In this document: positions 8,669 to 17,933 of the stretch, piece after piece | Position numbering within the stretch: the stretch's first letter is position 1 | How the letters are laid out: every line of letters starts with the position of its first letter | From: PVC group bacterium | Lineage (GTDB): Bacteria > Verrucomicrobiota > Kiritimatiellia > CAIKKV01 | NCBI GenBank assembly: GCA_945898015.1 | Contig: CAMDGM010000037.1 | Span: 1 to 35,553 of the forward strand | Direction of reading: 5' to 3' | DNA: 35,553 bases | Translations under genes and position numbers: made by a program | Notes under the pieces: model-generated | Told to the model about the DNA's origin: nothing | The model's input: the letters and a program-made list of their open reading frames with translations, nothing else | Databases searched by the model: none

Positions 8669-11600
8669 ATGAGCTCACCCTTCCAGCAACAACTCGCTCA
8701 GGTCAACCAGAAGATCAACTTCTGGAAAGCCGAACGGGTGTTGCTGCTCTGGGGTTCGGGATTGGCGGTCGTCCTCTGGGGCCTGAGCCTCTCCGACTTC
8801 CTGCTGCGCTATGCGCGGACGGGCCGGCTTGTGGCGGGCGGCGCTTTCCTGCTTTTGGTGACGGCGACCGTCGTGCATCTCGTTCTGACGTTACGGCGGC
8901 GGCGTTCGGAAAATGCCGTGGCCGCCCTGCTCGAACACGGCTTCCCGCAACTCGACAATCACCTCATCAATTACGTCCAGTTAGCGGCGGAAACCGGCGA
9001 CCGATCCCCCCTCCGCCAGGCTTACCTCAAGGGCGGAGTCCCGCAATGGGGCGGCCTTGATCTCCGCGCGCTCCGGGACCGGCGCGCCTATCTCCGGATT
9101 TACGGGACGGCCTTTGCGGCAGCCCTCTTTCTGGCCACTCCTTTTTTCTGGGTCGGCAGCGCCTGGCCCATCGCCATGCTCCGTATCCTGAACCCTTTTT
9201 CAAACCGCCTTCCCGCCACACTGGTCACCCTTGTTTCCGTCAATCCGGGCGACACCTCCATCCTGCGCGGCGACCCCGTCGTTCTCTCCTGCACGGCCCG
9301 GGGATTCCGAGGACAAAATATTGAGCTCGATCTCTGGCCGGCTGACGATGCTCATTCATCCGTCCTCATGGGGACCATGACCGGACAGGGCACGGAATCT
9401 TTCTCGTTCCGTCTTCCCAAAACCACGTCCGACACCCGGTACCGCATCCGGGCCGGGGACGCCCTGCCCTCCCCGACCTACCGGATCCGGGCGCGCGCCC
9501 CACTGGTTGTCGAGTCCCTGACGATTGCACTCAGCCCACCCGACTACACCCGCCTGCCCGCCGTTCGCACCAACGCGCTTGAGGCGCGCCTGAGCGTGCC
9601 GCAATATTCACGGGCGGAATTCGAACTGCGCTGCAGTCGGCCCCTGACCCAGGCCTCCCTGTCGATTGACTCCGGCACCGGCATCGCCCTGAAATCCTCC
9701 GATAACGGCGCAACCTGGAGCGGCGGGGTCCCGGTGTCCTCCGGGGGGGTGTTCCGGATTTTTGTTCAGGACATTGAGGGGGCCGCACTGACCAACGATA
9801 TCCCCTTCCAGTTGATCCCCGACAAGGCGCCGGCCATCCGAATCGTGGCCCCGACCGGACGGACGATTCTGGCCACCGGGTCCTCGCCGGCCATCCGCTT
9901 CGAAGTCAACGATGACTTCGGTATCAACCGCATCGCCCTCCTGCGCGTCGTCCGCGGCGGGGAGCGGTCCCTGGATGAGGCCGAAACCATGAAGGAATGG
10001 CCGGTCTCCGAATTGAAAGCCTTCAGCGCCGACTGGCGCGGCGACTTCACCGATGTCGTGCCCGGCACGGAATTCCGGGTGGTCGCCCTCGACAACCGGC
10101 GGCCCGTCGCCCCGCTGCAGTCTGTCTCGGGGCCCATCCTCTTTGAACCCGCACCCGCCCAGGCTCTTGTGCAGCAGGAGAAACTGGCGACCGCCGCTGC
10201 CAACGTATCGCTCGCCAAACTGGTGGACCTGCAGCGCGCCAACCTCAACACGACGGTCAGATTGAAAACCGCCCTGCCCCAGACCGCCGTCGAACCGTGG
10301 AATGCCGCCCTGGCCACACAGACGGAAGTTCGCCAAATCGCCGCCACCCTCCTGAACGACGCCCAACGTCCGCTGGGCAGCCTGACCCTGCTCTTGAAAC
10401 AAGCTTTCGACGGCCCCATGGTGCAGGCCATTGATGCCCTCAACCGGACGACCAAGGCCGAAGCGACGGACCTGCCCGCCCTCGCGCAGCAGGCCGTGGA
10501 CCAGGAGTCGGCCATCCTGCGCATGCTGACCCAGATTGAGGTCGGCCTCGCCAAGGTGCAGGCCCATCAATCCGCCACGGGCCTGCTGGGCCTGATCGAT
10601 TCGCTGGTCAAGGGCCAGCAGGAAACCCTGGAACAGACCCAGGCCGACGTCAAAACCGGGGCCCGTTCCAAACCGCTCGTCAAACGGCAGGATGCCCTGG
10701 CGGTGGATATGGCCGAGTTTTTGCAGCTTTGCCGCAGCGACGCCCCTTCGCAGGACTCCAGCGATGCTGACTTTATCAAGCTCGCCCGGCAGGCGGCGGA
10801 TCTCGCCGACTCGAAGAGCATCCGGGCTGACATGCTGACGGCGGCCGAGCACCTTGAAGCCCAGCAACTGGCGGACGCCATCCCGGTGGAATCGCGCGCC
10901 CTGGCCGGCCTGACCGAGGTTCAGAAATTGCTCAACCAGTGGCGCGCGGCGGAAGCCCAACGGAAAACCGAGCAGTTGCGGGATCTGTTGGACCAGGCGC
11001 GCACCACCCTGGAGAAAATGGCCGACGTCCAGGCCAAGGTTGTCGCCGCCATCCGCGCCACCGAGACTCAAAAGGATCAGTCCACCAAGGATGATCCCCT
11101 GACCCTGGAAAACCAGGAATTGAAGGCCGCCATGAAGGACGCCGCCCTGAAGCTTGCCAATGATCTTCAAGCCCTGCCGGAATTACCGGCGATGAATCAA
11201 CTCGTCACCGACGTCAGCCAGATCTTCGAGGAGATGAAACAGCTCGCCGGCTCCGACAAGACCAAAGCCTCCGAGTTGGGACTCCAGAAGGAGGATTTTC
11301 TGGCGGAAGGACTGGGCGTGGCCCTCGGCAAGATCGACGAGATGGAAATGTGGCTGGCCGCCAAACCGGACGCCGTCAAACGCAACACGGAGACCTTCGA
11401 CAAGCAGGAACTCCCCAAGATTGCCGACGCCACGCTCGGAGCCCCCCTGGAAGACATCATCGGCGATTTGCAGAAACAGGAGGAGGACATCAAGGAGGAG
11501 GCGGATGACTCCACCGGCAACCAGGGCGTACCCGACATGCCGCCGGGCTGGGACATTGCGGAAGGTGAAACCACCAGTTTTGGCGCCAAGGGAAAATCCG

Positions 11601-12238
11601 GCAACGAAGCGCCCGAGCACAAGGATCAGGACGGACGCGGCAACGTGGGACGGCAGGGCATGGCGGATGGAGAGGTCGCGGCCGCCTCGGGGAAGATCAA
11701 CGAGGGCGATAAGAATATCGACAAGCGGATGACCCGCGACGCCTCGCAGGGCGGCGAGGTCAAGGAAGATGAGCACGCCCAGGCCAAGGCCACCGGCGGC
11801 GGAAAATTGTCCGGCTTCGGCGAGGAGAAAGGCATGGCCGGCAGCGGCCCGCGCCGGGACTCGAGCGATGAAACCCCGTCCGAACTGGGAAAACAGGCCA
11901 TGCTCCGCCGGCAGGCCGATGCCATCTATGCCCAGGCCACGCTTAAACATATCCGGACCGGATCCATGGACAAAGCCATTCAGCACATGCGCCAGGCTGA
12001 GGACGCGATCAAGAATGGCCTTCCCAGCCGTCAGGTCCGCGAATTCCAGCGGCGCGCCGTCGCGGCCTTGAAGCAGACGCGGACCGAGCTTGATAGCGGT
12101 TTTTCAGATGCCGCGCCGCTGGACATTCAAGCGGAGCGAACCACCGATGACCAGGTTGCCTCGACGTCCGACGAGGCGCCGGCAAAATACCGGGACATGG
12201 TCTCCGATTACTTTAAAAAACTGAGTGAGAAGCCTTAA
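8669..12238 (+). CDS. Giant membrane coiled-coil protein, DUF4175-like
   Basis: About 1189 aa, ATG 8669, three bases after the preceding stop. Two transmembrane helices near the N-terminus (about 22-47 and 53-75) and a third at about 145-168 are followed by Ig-like beta domains (about 180-480). A very long helical, coiled-coil-rich region (about 500-900) is rich in A, Q, L, E and K. Next comes a charged, Gly-rich, probably disordered stretch (about 950-1080, with many D, E, K and G), and a final helical segment (about 1085-1150). This order resembles DUF4175-type proteins found with MoxR/DUF58 genes. It is the likely scaffold of the complex. The family call rests on architecture rather than on a catalytic motif. 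Confidence 0.75.
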   Translation: MSSPFQQQLAQVNQKINFWKAERVLLLWGSGLAVVLWGLSLSDFLLRYARTGRLVAGGAFLLLVTATVVHLVLTLRRRRSENAVAALLEHGFPQLDNHLINYVQLAAETGDRSPLRQAYLKGGVPQWGGLDLRALRDRRAYLRIYGTAFAAALFLATPFFWVGSAWPIAMLRILNPFSNRLPATLVTLVSVNPGDTSILRGDPVVLSCTARGFRGQNIELDLWPADDAHSSVLMGTMTGQGTESFSFRLPKTTSDTRYRIRAGDALPSPTYRIRARAPLVVESLTIALSPPDYTRLPAVRTNALEARLSVPQYSRAEFELRCSRPLTQASLSIDSGTGIALKSSDNGATWSGGVPVSSGGVFRIFVQDIEGAALTNDIPFQLIPDKAPAIRIVAPTGRTILATGSSPAIRFEVNDDFGINRIALLRVVRGGERSLDEAETMKEWPVSELKAFSADWRGDFTDVVPGTEFRVVALDNRRPVAPLQSVSGPILFEPAPAQALVQQEKLATAAANVSLAKLVDLQRANLNTTVRLKTALPQTAVEPWNAALATQTEVRQIAATLLNDAQRPLGSLTLLLKQAFDGPMVQAIDALNRTTKAEATDLPALAQQAVDQESAILRMLTQIEVGLAKVQAHQSATGLLGLIDSLVKGQQETLEQTQADVKTGARSKPLVKRQDALAVDMAEFLQLCRSDAPSQDSSDADFIKLARQAADLADSKSIRADMLTAAEHLEAQQLADAIPVESRALAGLTEVQKLLNQWRAAEAQRKTEQLRDLLDQARTTLEKMADVQAKVVAAIRATETQKDQSTKDDPLTLENQELKAAMKDAALKLANDLQALPELPAMNQLVTDVSQIFEEMKQLAGSDKTKASELGLQKEDFLAEGLGVALGKIDEMEMWLAAKPDAVKRNTETFDKQELPKIADATLGAPLEDIIGDLQKQEEDIKEEADDSTGNQGVPDMPPGWDIAEGETTSFGAKGKSGNEAPEHKDQDGRGNVGRQGMADGEVAAASGKINEGDKNIDKRMTRDASQGGEVKEDEHAQAKATGGGKLSGFGEEKGMAGSGPRRDSSDETPSELGKQAMLRRQADAIYAQATLKHIRTGSMDKAIQHMRQAEDAIKNGLPSRQVREFQRRAVAALKQTRTELDSGFSDAAPLDIQAERTTDDQVASTSDEAPAKYRDMVSDYFKKLSEKP

Positions 12239-14460
12239 TGAGCTATCGCCATTCCCTGATCAAGATTCTGTTCACCCTTCACGGGGCCTGGCTGGCGACG
12301 GGCGGGGCCGCCCTCGCCGAAAACGTCTGGCTGGATAATAAGGCGTCGCTCCGGGTGGACGTGGAGGTCACCGAAGCCCCGACCAGTCCCGAGGCCGGCA
12401 TCATCGCCATGATCCCGGATGGCGGCCTGCTTCCCAAACCCGTGCCGGAACCGGTGGTATACGGCGCCGATGGCAAACTCCTCCCCAGCGAAGTCCTGTG
12501 GCATAATCCTAACGAAGGACTGGCGGTCGTCTTCCAGCCTCCGACCGGAGGGAACACCGTCTCCCTCTACTTCAAGGGAGTGGCCGCCGCCGCACGAGGA
12601 ACAGGGGCGCTCCGACCCAGCCTGCTGGTGTATACCCGGGAACTTACCTCCGCCAGTCTGGAACTGGCTCAAATCATCCCCAACCGGCTGACCGGAATCA
12701 CCGACACCCGGGTGACGCAGGTTGCGGTGATCGGGCAACGGGGGAACCCGATGGGGAAGGACGATAACTACCTCTCGTATTACACCGGCTGGATCAAGCG
12801 CGCCAAAGCAGCCCGGGTTTACTTCGCCACCATCTCCGACGAAGGTTCTGAACTGCGCATCGACGGGAAATCCGTCGCCTCCTGGCCGGGATTGCACACC
12901 CGGAAGGATGGCGCCAAGGGCCAGTTCGGCGGCTGGGTCGAGCTCAGCGCCGGCCTGCATCGCATCGAGTATTTCCATTTCGAAAAAGAGGGCGACCAGG
13001 AGACTCAGGCCGCCTGGCGTATTCCCGGCGAGACGAGCGGCGACCTTCCAGTGATGATCCCCGCCACAGCCTTCATTCGTTCCGGCAAGGCCAGTCTGGT
13101 GCGGGCCGCCTTCCGCGACGGACGGCCTGTCGCCGCCATCGCGGGCAACACGCGGGCCGTCAACTATTTCTGGTTCGGAACCCTGCCCGCCAATCTCTTC
13201 CGCCTGGAGGCGGTCCTGACCGCCGACAATCCACCGGACACGGTCTACACCTGGAGTCCGGATCCCGAGCGCCGCCGGACCGGACCCACGCTCGACTGGA
13301 TCTTTGAAGGCCCTGAGCCGCGCCCTCTGACGCTCACCGCCTCCAACGCGAAAGGTGCCAGTCTCGTCACCGTTCCGGTCCTCTCCTTCACCCCGCCCCC
13401 CAAGGCCAGCGTGGGGCAACCGAGCGACCGGCAGGCCTTCCGTAATAGTCTGCTGAACATGTGTCGGGCGATCCCTGCCGGCAAGGATCCCTGCGCCCGC
13501 TGGAGCCCCGACCTTTGGGCCACCCTCGTCGGGGTCTCGGAACCTTATCGCGGCTACGACCTGTTGCTGGAGATAGTCTCCCGTGAATCGGGCAGCCTGA
13601 AAGCCCTGACCCCGGCTGACCGGTCGTTGCTGCAGGACATCCTGATCGGCACGATGCGTATCATCAACACCAACGACGTCTCCAAATGGCTGGGCCGGTT
13701 CGAAGAGACGGATCCTGACCGGGAAGGCAAACGACGCTGGAAGGATGAGCGCTTTGACTTCGTGCTCTACGACCTTCAGGATATTCCCGCCGCCCGTCCC
13801 CTGGCTGCGGAGTTTCAGTCGCGCGCCATGAACCCTGCGGAAACAGCCATGGCCAACGTCAGGATGGGGGATGTGGAACGCGCCGCCGGGAACATCGAGG
13901 CGGCCACCCGTCTCTACAGTTCCGCTCAGGATCGCTATCGGGAAGCCACCCGCACTCAGACCATGATGAGAAATGTCCAGACGGCTGCCACCCCGCGCGG
14001 GTTACGCCGGCCCGGAGACAAGAGCCAGCCCGAGGAACCCGAGGAGGCCCTCCGCGTGACAACCCAGAACTGGAAGACCTTCGCCGTGCAGGAAGCCGCG
14101 TATCTGGCCACCACCCGGAACCTGATTAAAAAAGGCTACCTCTTCGAGGCCAGATCCGTGTTGCGAAAGTGGGAACTGGAAGTCCCGTTGTGCAAGTTGA
14201 GCGGCGACTATCCCCTCGCCGAGGCTGAATATTTCATCGCCGCCCAGCATTACACCCGCGCCTTGGCAGGGCTCCGTATCTACCGCAAGGGCGTTGACGT
14301 CTCGGCCTCGCTCCCGGAAGCCATGGGGCTCGAAATGGATTGTCTGACCCGATTGAACAGGGTAGCCGCCGCCAAGGAACTGGCCAAGGATATCGCGAAA
14401 CGATTCCCCAACCATCCGATCGGCGAGAGAGCCAGGCAAGTTTTGGAGTACGGTATTTAA
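12238..14460 (+). CDS. Secreted protein with PA14-like domain and TPR-like C-terminus
   Basis: About 740 aa. ATG 12238 shares a base with the previous stop TAA, so translation is coupled. The signal peptide ends near GGAALAEN. A PA14-like beta barrel spans about residues 175-260 (YYTGWIKRAKAARVYFATISD broken by turns, ELRIDGKSVASWPG, GLHRIEYFHFE). A PKD/Ig-like segment follows (about 315-385). The C-terminal third (about 530-740) is alpha-helical with TPR-like repeats (GNIEAATRLYSSAQDRYREA; YPLAEAEYFIAAQHYTRAL). PA14 domains usually bind glycans, and TPRs bind proteins, so this could bridge the cell-surface ligand and the vWA complex. That role is inferred. Confidence 0.75.
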   Translation: MSYRHSLIKILFTLHGAWLATGGAALAENVWLDNKASLRVDVEVTEAPTSPEAGIIAMIPDGGLLPKPVPEPVVYGADGKLLPSEVLWHNPNEGLAVVFQPPTGGNTVSLYFKGVAAAARGTGALRPSLLVYTRELTSASLELAQIIPNRLTGITDTRVTQVAVIGQRGNPMGKDDNYLSYYTGWIKRAKAARVYFATISDEGSELRIDGKSVASWPGLHTRKDGAKGQFGGWVELSAGLHRIEYFHFEKEGDQETQAAWRIPGETSGDLPVMIPATAFIRSGKASLVRAAFRDGRPVAAIAGNTRAVNYFWFGTLPANLFRLEAVLTADNPPDTVYTWSPDPERRRTGPTLDWIFEGPEPRPLTLTASNAKGASLVTVPVLSFTPPPKASVGQPSDRQAFRNSLLNMCRAIPAGKDPCARWSPDLWATLVGVSEPYRGYDLLLEIVSRESGSLKALTPADRSLLQDILIGTMRIINTNDVSKWLGRFEETDPDREGKRRWKDERFDFVLYDLQDIPAARPLAAEFQSRAMNPAETAMANVRMGDVERAAGNIEAATRLYSSAQDRYREATRTQTMMRNVQTAATPRGLRRPGDKSQPEEPEEALRVTTQNWKTFAVQEAAYLATTRNLIKKGYLFEARSVLRKWELEVPLCKLSGDYPLAEAEYFIAAQHYTRALAGLRIYRKGVDVSASLPEAMGLEMDCLTRLNRVAAAKELAKDIAKRFPNHPIGERARQVLEYGI

Positions 14461-14464
14461 CCCC

Positions 14465-15271
14465 ATGAACCCATCAAACCCTCATCCCATCACGTCAGGC
14501 CGGCCCCGTGCGGCGAAGCCTCCGGCGGAGCCGAATCTTTTCCGACTCGCCGCCCTCTTCCTGCCGCTCGTCTGCCTGGCACCGTTCTTTGCAGCGGGTG
14601 CCCCGGAACCCCGGTCCGGCACGGGAACCCGGCAGTCCTCCCATCTCTATACCGCCCCGGACCCGGCAGCGGGTGGCGGCATTCACGGAAGGGTCAGTCA
14701 GCTCGAGAAACCCATCGTGAGCGCTTTCGCCCAGGCCTCCGATGACTGGAAACGCGTCTATCGCGGCGACTTGAGTTCGGACCGGATGGAGTTCACTTTC
14801 TCCGGGCTGCCGGTGGGAGTGTACGACCTGTTCATTCTTTACGCCGACAGCTTCTACGAGGGGCTGAGCCTCACCCGCGACGAGAATACGCTCACGGACA
14901 AGGACAAGGCCTCCATCAAGGCGGCCATCATGAAATCCACGGCTTTCTTCAACGAAAAGGAAATCCATCGTTGTGAAGGCAACACCGGCTACGCCGGCAA
15001 GGCGCGGTGCGTACTGCAGGAAGTCCGCACGCGCCCCGTGACGCTGCAAAGCGCCGAGACGCGCAGCAACATCCAGATTCGCAGCATCAAACTGATCCTG
15101 CCAGAGGACGTCGGCCCCGGCTGGAGCGTGATCAACTCCCGTGAAATCGTGAGGCAGGAGGTGGCCGCCACGGACGTCCGAGGGTTTCTGACTCATCACT
15201 TTGTTCCGGAATTGGGACATATCCGTGTGATCGACAAAATCAAGGAACTGGGCAACTTATCGCTGCAATAG
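14465..15271 (+). CDS. Hypothetical secreted protein
   Basis: About 268 aa, ATG 14465, four bases after the preceding stop; no strong ribosome binding site, so coupling is likely. The N-terminus is unusually long and proline-rich before the hydrophobic core (LFRLAALFLPLVCLAPFFAAGAP), i.e. a signal peptide with an extended n-region, or an uncleaved anchor. The mature part has a beta-sandwich feel (MEFTFSGLPVGVYDLFILYADSF broken by loops), reminiscent of carboxypeptidase-regulatory-like folds. It carries two cysteines (RCEGNTGYAGKARC) that could form a disulphide. I do not recognise a family. Its position implies that it belongs to the envelope complex. Confidence 0.65.
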   Translation: MNPSNPHPITSGRPRAAKPPAEPNLFRLAALFLPLVCLAPFFAAGAPEPRSGTGTRQSSHLYTAPDPAAGGGIHGRVSQLEKPIVSAFAQASDDWKRVYRGDLSSDRMEFTFSGLPVGVYDLFILYADSFYEGLSLTRDENTLTDKDKASIKAAIMKSTAFFNEKEIHRCEGNTGYAGKARCVLQEVRTRPVTLQSAETRSNIQIRSIKLILPEDVGPGWSVINSREIVRQEVAATDVRGFLTHHFVPELGHIRVIDKIKELGNLSLQ

Positions 15272-15308
15272 TGCGGCTGGCATCAGAGGAAAGGAACCGG
15301 AAAACGCC

Positions 15309-16673
15309 ATGGCAACATTACTTTTTTTAAACGGCATTGAAGAGAACAAGACCTTCACCCTTCACGACCACAAACCGAACATCATCGGGCGCAACGCCGG
15401 ATGCGACATCCTCATCAAGGAAACCGTCATCTCGGGTCAACATGCCCGCATTGAACGGCAGAACGACGCCTGGACCATTACGGATCTGGGAAGTTCCAAC
15501 GGCACAACCATCGAGGGCGACGACGTCCAGACGGCGCCTTTGAGCCATGACACGCTCATCCTGTTCGGAGCCGAGATCAAGGCGCGCTTTCTGGACGACC
15601 ACGCCGCCGCCAAGCCGGCAACGCCGGCCAGACCGGCCTCCCCGCACGCCGCCGTGCCGGCGGCCTCGGCCGACGAGCTGGCCCTGGTCGAGCAGATGAA
15701 GAAGAATACCGACCTGATCCGCAAGGAAGTCGGCAAGGTCATTATCGGCCAGACCGAGGTGCTCGACCAGGTGTTGATGGTGCTTCTGGCGGGCGGGCAT
15801 GGCCTGCTCGTGGGCATGCCGGGCATGGCTAAAACGCTCATGGTCAGCACCATCGCCCGGGTTCTCGACATGGATTTCAAGCGCATCCAGTTTACCCCGG
15901 ACCTGATGCCCACCGACATGACCGGAACCGAGATCCTGCAAACCAACCGCGTCACCAACGAGAAGGAATTCCAGTTCATCAAGGGGCCGATGTTCTGCAA
16001 CCTGCTGCTGGCCGACGAAATCAACCGGACACCGCCCAAGACGCAGGCGGCGTTGCTTGAAGCGATGCAGGAAAAACGCGTCACCGTGGGCAACACCACC
16101 TACCCGCTGGATAAACCGTTCTTTGTGCTCGCCACCCAGAATCCCATCGAGCAGGAAGGCACCTATCCTCTGCCGGAAGCGCAGCTGGATCGTTTCATGT
16201 TTAACATCTGGGTGGATTATCCGCTTGAACATGAGGAGGAGCAGATCGTCAAGGCCACCACCGTCACCCAGACGGCCGAGCCGCAAAAGGTGCTCAACAA
16301 GCAGGACCTGCTGCAACTGCAGGATGTCGTCCGGAAGATTCCGGTGTCCACGCACGTCATCAAGTACGCCATCCGCCTGGTGCGGGCCACCCGCCCCAAC
16401 GACCCCAAGTCGCCGGACTTCATCAAACAGTATGTCGCCACCGGGGCCGGCCCGCGGGCGGGCCAGTTCCTGGTCCTGGCCGCCAAGGCACGCGCCGTGA
16501 GCGAAGGACGGATTCATGTGAGCTGCAACGATATCCGCCTGGCAGCCGGGCCGGTTCTGCGACACCGCCTCCTGACCAATTTTGCCGCCGACTCGGAGGG
16601 GCTGTCTTCGATGGCTCTCGTCGAACGCCTGCTGACGACCATCGAGGAACCCGATGAAAAAGACTATACGTGA
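15309..16673 (+). CDS. FHA-MoxR fusion AAA+ ATPase
   Basis: About 454 aa, ATG 15309, with AGAGGAAAGGAA at 15285-15296. Residues about 5-95 form an FHA domain with the phospho-threonine-binding residues present: G27-R28, S42-x-x-H45 and N64-G65. An Ala/Pro linker (about 97-120) joins it to a complete MoxR-type AAA+ module. That module has Walker A GMPGMAKT (169-176), Walker B LLLADEINR (about 232-240) and the MoxR hallmark ATQNPIEQEGTYPLPEAQLD (about 275-294). MoxR ATPases remodel vWA proteins encoded nearby. Most lack an FHA domain, so this fusion suggests recruitment to, or gating by, a phosphorylated partner. No kinase gene is in the window. The catalytic assignment is firm; the signalling role is inferred. 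Confidence 0.95.
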   Translation: MATLLFLNGIEENKTFTLHDHKPNIIGRNAGCDILIKETVISGQHARIERQNDAWTITDLGSSNGTTIEGDDVQTAPLSHDTLILFGAEIKARFLDDHAAAKPATPARPASPHAAVPAASADELALVEQMKKNTDLIRKEVGKVIIGQTEVLDQVLMVLLAGGHGLLVGMPGMAKTLMVSTIARVLDMDFKRIQFTPDLMPTDMTGTEILQTNRVTNEKEFQFIKGPMFCNLLLADEINRTPPKTQAALLEAMQEKRVTVGNTTYPLDKPFFVLATQNPIEQEGTYPLPEAQLDRFMFNIWVDYPLEHEEEQIVKATTVTQTAEPQKVLNKQDLLQLQDVVRKIPVSTHVIKYAIRLVRATRPNDPKSPDFIKQYVATGAGPRAGQFLVLAAKARAVSEGRIHVSCNDIRLAAGPVLRHRLLTNFAADSEGLSSMALVERLLTTIEEPDEKDYT

Positions 16674-17274
16674 GGCAGCCCGTGTGCCGGTCCTGTCACG
16701 GTTGGCCCTCCTGTTTTTGTGCGGAGTCCTGTTCCTCCCGATGGCCGGAGCCATTCCCCTTGAAGTCAGGGAACCGGGCTTTACCCTGACCCTGCCCGAA
16801 GGGTTCATGGAGGTTACGGGGAGCAACACGGAATCCCGCCGTTTTTTCATGAGCGGGTCAGCCTCCGACGGACAGTCCAACACCAGTCTGACGATCAGCC
16901 GGCTGTCCGGTAATCACGCGCCGGGCTTCCGCCGGGACGAGCAGTCGGATGAGTTCAAAATTCTCGGCCGTTATTCCGAGCGGCTCAACAACCAGGATGT
17001 GGCGGTGCTGGTGGCGCAGGTCTCCTCCAACAACACCTTTGCCATCGAACAAAGCGCCAGCGTGCCCATTGACCCGGGAATCCTTATGCTCGACCTCCGC
17101 ACCCACACGGATGATGACAAGAAGGCTCATGCCATGATGAGGAAGATCATCCGGTCCCTGGTCACCCAGGCCCGGCAACAGGCCGACCGTCCGGAAATCC
17201 AGGGCTGGCGCAGTGCTCTCATCTGCCTGACCCTGGTGGCCATCGTCTTTATCGTGGCCCTGGCCCGTCGCTGA
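16654..17274 (+). CDS. Hypothetical exported, C-terminally anchored protein
   Basis: About 206 aa. ATG 16654 lies inside the 3' end of the MoxR gene (20-bp overlap) and has GAGGAA upstream, so it is translationally coupled. It has an N-terminal signal peptide (LALLFLCGVLFLPMAGA), a globular part of about 130 residues (FTLTLPEGFMEV, then RRFFMSGSASDG), and a C-terminal transmembrane helix (ALICLTLVAIVFIVALARR), giving a periplasmic domain held at the membrane. No family recognised. It is the last gene of the operon; the next gene is convergent. Confidence 0.75.
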   Translation: MKKTIREAARVPVLSRLALLFLCGVLFLPMAGAIPLEVREPGFTLTLPEGFMEVTGSNTESRRFFMSGSASDGQSNTSLTISRLSGNHAPGFRRDEQSDEFKILGRYSERLNNQDVAVLVAQVSSNNTFAIEQSASVPIDPGILMLDLRTHTDDDKKAHAMMRKIIRSLVTQARQQADRPEIQGWRSALICLTLVAIVFIVALARR

Positions 17275-17281
17275 GATTGCG

Positions 17282-17803
17282 TCAGAACACAATCGGCGCG
17301 AAAACGGAGTAGGCCGTCAACTTTTCCCGGCCTTTGAGGAATCCGAGTTCGATCAGGAAATCGATTTCCACGACTTTCCCGCCCGCCCGTTCAATCAACC
17401 GGGCCGAGGCTTGGGCGGTGCCGCCGGTGGCCAGCAGGTCATCGATCAACAGTACCGGTTCGCCGGGTTCAAAGGCATCCTCGTGAACCGCCAGGGTCGC
17501 GGAACCATATTCCAGATCGTAACTCTCCTCAAACGTCCGGTAGGGCAGCTTGCCCTTCTTGCGGATCGGCACCAGACCGGCCTTGAGTTTATAGGCCAGC
17601 GCCGAGCCAAACAGGAAGCCGCGCGCATCGATGACCGCGACCTTCTTAATCCCCTTGTCCTTGTGGCGCTTTGCGAATAAATCGATCGCCGCACGAAACA
17701 GGACCGGATCCTTGAGGATGGTCGTGATGTCCTTGAACAGAATTCCGGGCTTCGGAAAATCGGGAACATCGCGGATCGCCGCCTTCAATTTACGTATGCT
17801 CAT
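17282..17803 (-). CDS. apt: Adenine phosphoribosyltransferase
   Basis: About 173 aa, the usual length of the family. The start at 17803 (MSIRKLKAAI) is chosen because AGGAGG lies just upstream; a longer frame to 17854 adds 17 unlikely residues. It shows FPKPGILFKDITT (about 16-28), typical of Apt, and the PRPP-binding loop VLLIDDLLATGGTA (about 117-130). Apt makes AMP from adenine and PRPP in purine salvage, in the cytoplasm. It is convergent with the operon (7-nt gap) and divergent from the lipoprotein gene. No link to its neighbours is apparent. Confidence 0.96.
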   Translation of the reverse strand: MSIRKLKAAIRDVPDFPKPGILFKDITTILKDPVLFRAAIDLFAKRHKDKGIKKVAVIDARGFLFGSALAYKLKAGLVPIRKKGKLPYRTFEESYDLEYGSATLAVHEDAFEPGEPVLLIDDLLATGGTAQASARLIERAGGKVVEIDFLIELGFLKGREKLTAYSVFAPIVF

Positions 17804-17831
17804 CTTGGCCTCCTGAATATGAATGGGGGAA

Positions 17832-17861
17832 ACCCTAGCACAGAATGTGGACATGGTTCAA
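17832..17861 (-). promoter_or_regulatory. Candidate apt promoter
   Basis: On the minus strand TTGAAC (17861-17856) and TAGGGT (17837-17832) are 18 nt apart, with TG one base before the -10, as in extended -10 promoters. It is located about 30 nt upstream of the apt start. Moderate to weak evidence. Confidence 0.35.
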
Positions 17862-17867
17862 AAACAA

Positions 17868-17897
17868 TTGACACAAAGACGGCGGACGGGCAAGTAT
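17868..17897 (+). promoter_or_regulatory. Candidate promoter of the small lipoprotein gene
   Basis: A perfect -35 TTGACA (17868-17873) is followed after 18 nt by the poor -10 AAGTAT (17892-17897). The lipoprotein ATG is at 17934. The strong -35 is the main support. Confidence 0.35.
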
Positions 17898-17933
17898 CAG
17901 AAAGAGTCATCGCAAACCAGACAGGGAGAATTT

